Source: Rachycentron canadum (lineage: Eukaryota > Chordata > Actinopteri > Carangiformes > Rachycentridae). Taken from it: a stretch of DNA of 64,000 bases. The notes beneath the pieces are model-generated. The model did not search any database. It was not told the origin of the DNA and saw only the letters and a list, made by a program, of their open reading frames with translations. A program made the position numbers and the translations under genes. The stretch covers positions 10,564,599-10,628,598 of the forward strand of contig CM076669.1 in the NCBI GenBank assembly GCA_038496675.1, in the 5' to 3' direction. This document shows, piece after piece, positions 62,129-64,000 of this stretch; positions within the stretch are counted from its first letter, which is position 1; every line of letters begins with the position of its first letter.

Positions 62129-63354
62129 TATGGAGCCAGTGAAAGCTAGCAAGAGGTAATTATCACAGAAGTGTGTGGAACACGGCTCCATGCATAGATT
62201 ATCATCCTCACCATCCCTCCTTCTTTCCCTCCATCCTCTCTCATTCTTTCGCTCCCCGTTTGTGAATCACGTTTAACCTACAGTCCAAACAGCTTTGACA
62301 GGGATTATGGAGTTTTGATGAGAGACAGAGAGGTTGGGAGAAAGTGAGTTTGGGGTAATGAAGCAGCAATGTCAAGGAATGATTTATGAATGGCTCTTTT
62401 TCCTTCACTCTGTTTCATTGAGTTGTAATCACTTCAAATATCACATTTCAGAAAAATTCGATTCTGACCACGCACAAACTGATCAGTGTACCATTTTGAG
62501 AAATTGGATGGCATTGTTTGTTTAATATGGTATGCCAAACCTACCAATGATATGTCAGCAATATTTCCACATAACAGGAGAACAATGCACATTCAGGGCA
62601 ATATTTGAGGAAGACAGAAAGGCTTGGCAAAGAATTGTTTTTTAGGATTCACAGGGTTTTCTTTTTTAAACCCTCTGACTGTGATGAGGCATGGGGGGGA
62701 AAGGGTACTGTTTCAGACAGATGAGTCAAAGCAAACAAGGCCCAGGGTCACTGCCTGAGCTAATGAACAGTTTAAAGGCAACGTCATCAACCACAGACTA
62801 TACTTCAGCTTGTTTAAAACAAATCAGTGTAAAACATCATACACTTCAAAATGACAAAACACTGCACACTAAATATTAGCTAAAATTGGATCTTATAAAT
62901 GCTGTGGGTTTTGGCATCAACATTAAAGGTAGCATGTAGGTTGTTATGACAACCATTGATACTGCCTTTATTGGATTATTGCACCATTTTTCCCTCCTAC
63001 CGCATATTTACATTAAGACATTAAGCTGACATTTTTATTCTGCATTGCTTATAATGAGTAAGCAGGTAGGAGTTCAGCTTCTTGTTTTCAAGACAAGTGA
63101 ACAGACACAGAGTATAGGAATGCTTGTAAAAAGCAGACATGTGACCTTCAAGTTAAATGAACATTTCTCATCTGAAAGGTTAGGCTCTGGCAACTAGGTT
63201 CAACCAATTAGAAGTGCGAGCCACATGGCTTACAGACATGTTTCATGACCATTTGATGGTATTCAGCATAGACTTTTTTTACTATTACCATTTAATATAG
63301 ATCTTGCTGAAATATTTCCTGTGTCTTGAAGTTAAAGAAATGGTTTTAGCATCA
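61456..63354. other. AT-rich non-coding DNA
   Basis: Contains a T8/A29 junction at 62090-62126. Frames are short. Nothing gene-like was seen. Confidence 0.6.
62090..62126. repeat. T8 then A29 homopolymer junction
   Basis: Eight T followed directly by 29 A. The A run could be the tail of a plus-strand retrocopy, but the sequence to its left is not recognisable as one. Confidence 0.93.
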
Positions 63355-63432
63355 TTACTTAATAGCCTAGCTTAGCATAATGACTAGAAACTGGGGGAAA
63401 TGGCAAGCCTGGCTCTGTGTAAAACTTTTAGA
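63355..63432 (+). repeat. TAGCTTAGCAT-type interspersed repeat, copy 2
   Basis: The words CCTAGCTTAGCATAATGACT, AGAAACTGGGGGAAATGGC and AAGCCTGGCTCTGTGTAAAA match the middle of the repeat also seen at 21.38 kb. It has the same orientation and only this middle segment is preserved. Confidence 0.75.
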
Positions 63433-64000
63433 ATAGTCTGGCATAACAGATTGACGTATGTGTCTTAAGTGCTTTATTATTTATTTAATTCCATAAACAG
63501 CATGCATCCAATCAAAATTGTGTATATATTTTTACCAGCATACATAGGAAAATATCTTGTTCTGAAGGCTTCCATCTTCTTTGACATTTATACTGACTTA
63601 TGCCTGTTACTGTCAGTGTGCTGCTGTGTGCTAACCATAACGTATTGTGGTTTTCCATTTGTCTTCATCGCCACCATCTTGCAAAGCAATCACAATGCCC
63701 ATCTCGCCCAGAAACAAGAAGGATGACTGTGACTGGTGGAGGGCTCATGTTTGTCTTCCTGTACAGATGATGCGTTACATTCCTGGCAGGCCTTTGATGT
63801 TCTTTATGTCTACCAATCAAAATGTATCACCTCATTTGACTATATATTGTTATGAGTGAGCTAGAGAGAGCAACAAACACACACATCTCTACCAGTCTCT
63901 GTCTGACTAGAATATCACCATCTGTCATTGCAAAGTGACTGGCCTTATTCAAATAGGCCTTGGATGAGAGTGCATTGTTTTGTGGGAGGGACAGAGGCGG
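63433..64000. other. AT-rich non-coding DNA to window end
   Basis: Two short overlapping plus-strand frames (85 and 70 codons) are unrecognised. Nothing else is seen, and the window ends without an element boundary. Confidence 0.55.

Noticed and set aside
1..64000. CRISPR arrays, prokaryotic operons, viral or retroviral insertions, LINE or DNA-transposon coding regions
   Set aside because: No regularly spaced repeats, no reverse transcriptase, transposase or envelope-like frames in any of the six frames.

Overview
The window looks like nuclear DNA of a teleost fish, probably a percomorph. The evidence is AT-rich composition with long GT, TA and poly-T tracts, one unsequenced gap inside a microsatellite, and several decayed interspersed repeats that I recognise as common in perch-like fishes. 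These include a tRNA-headed SINE-like element with a GGAT tail, a multi-copy repeat full of TTAGCATG words, and a 'TAGCTTAGCAT..GACTGGAAAC' type repeat. I recognise the sequence types from memory but cannot give reliable database family names.

I found no protein-coding gene, RNA gene, CRISPR array, operon or viral insertion that I can support. The longest uninterrupted frame without Ns is 180 codons (5531-6073, minus strand). That is close to the chance maximum for about 64 kb in six frames at this composition, and no conserved domain is visible in any frame. The window is best read as a gene desert or the inside of a very large intron.

Layout. 1-1.4 kb is unique sequence with a CpG-retaining candidate regulatory element (about 835-1090). 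1.4-1.9 kb is a TG/TA microsatellite broken by a 395-base gap. 1.9-21 kb is mostly plain AT-rich DNA with poly-T tracts (including T45 at 12776-12820), a GC-rich open patch near 8.7-8.95 kb and one TTAGCATG repeat copy at 10.3 kb. 21-24.2 kb holds three decayed repeats. 24-36 kb is mostly unique, with a (GT)45 tract at 29.2 kb and a CpG-rich candidate element at 35.8-36.05 kb. 36.5 kb holds the SINE-like insertion next to an older repeat. 39-46 kb carries candidate conserved elements, a decayed repeat with a ZNF143-like word (42.54 kb) and a cluster of repeat copies at 45.66-46.02 kb. 46-64 kb contains a Z-DNA-prone tract (46.84 kb), more TTAGCATG repeat pieces (51.3 and 55.0 kb), a 43-bp near-perfect palindrome (56.41 kb), a GC-rich patch (56.9-57.25 kb) and a strong CTCF-like motif (61.44 kb).

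Since no genes are supported, nothing can be said about genes working together. The likely function, if any, is cis-regulatory: scattered CpG-retaining, homeobox- and forkhead-like motif-rich patches resemble long-range enhancers of a flanking developmental gene. That is inference and would need cross-species alignment. I did not find a previously undescribed biological system here.
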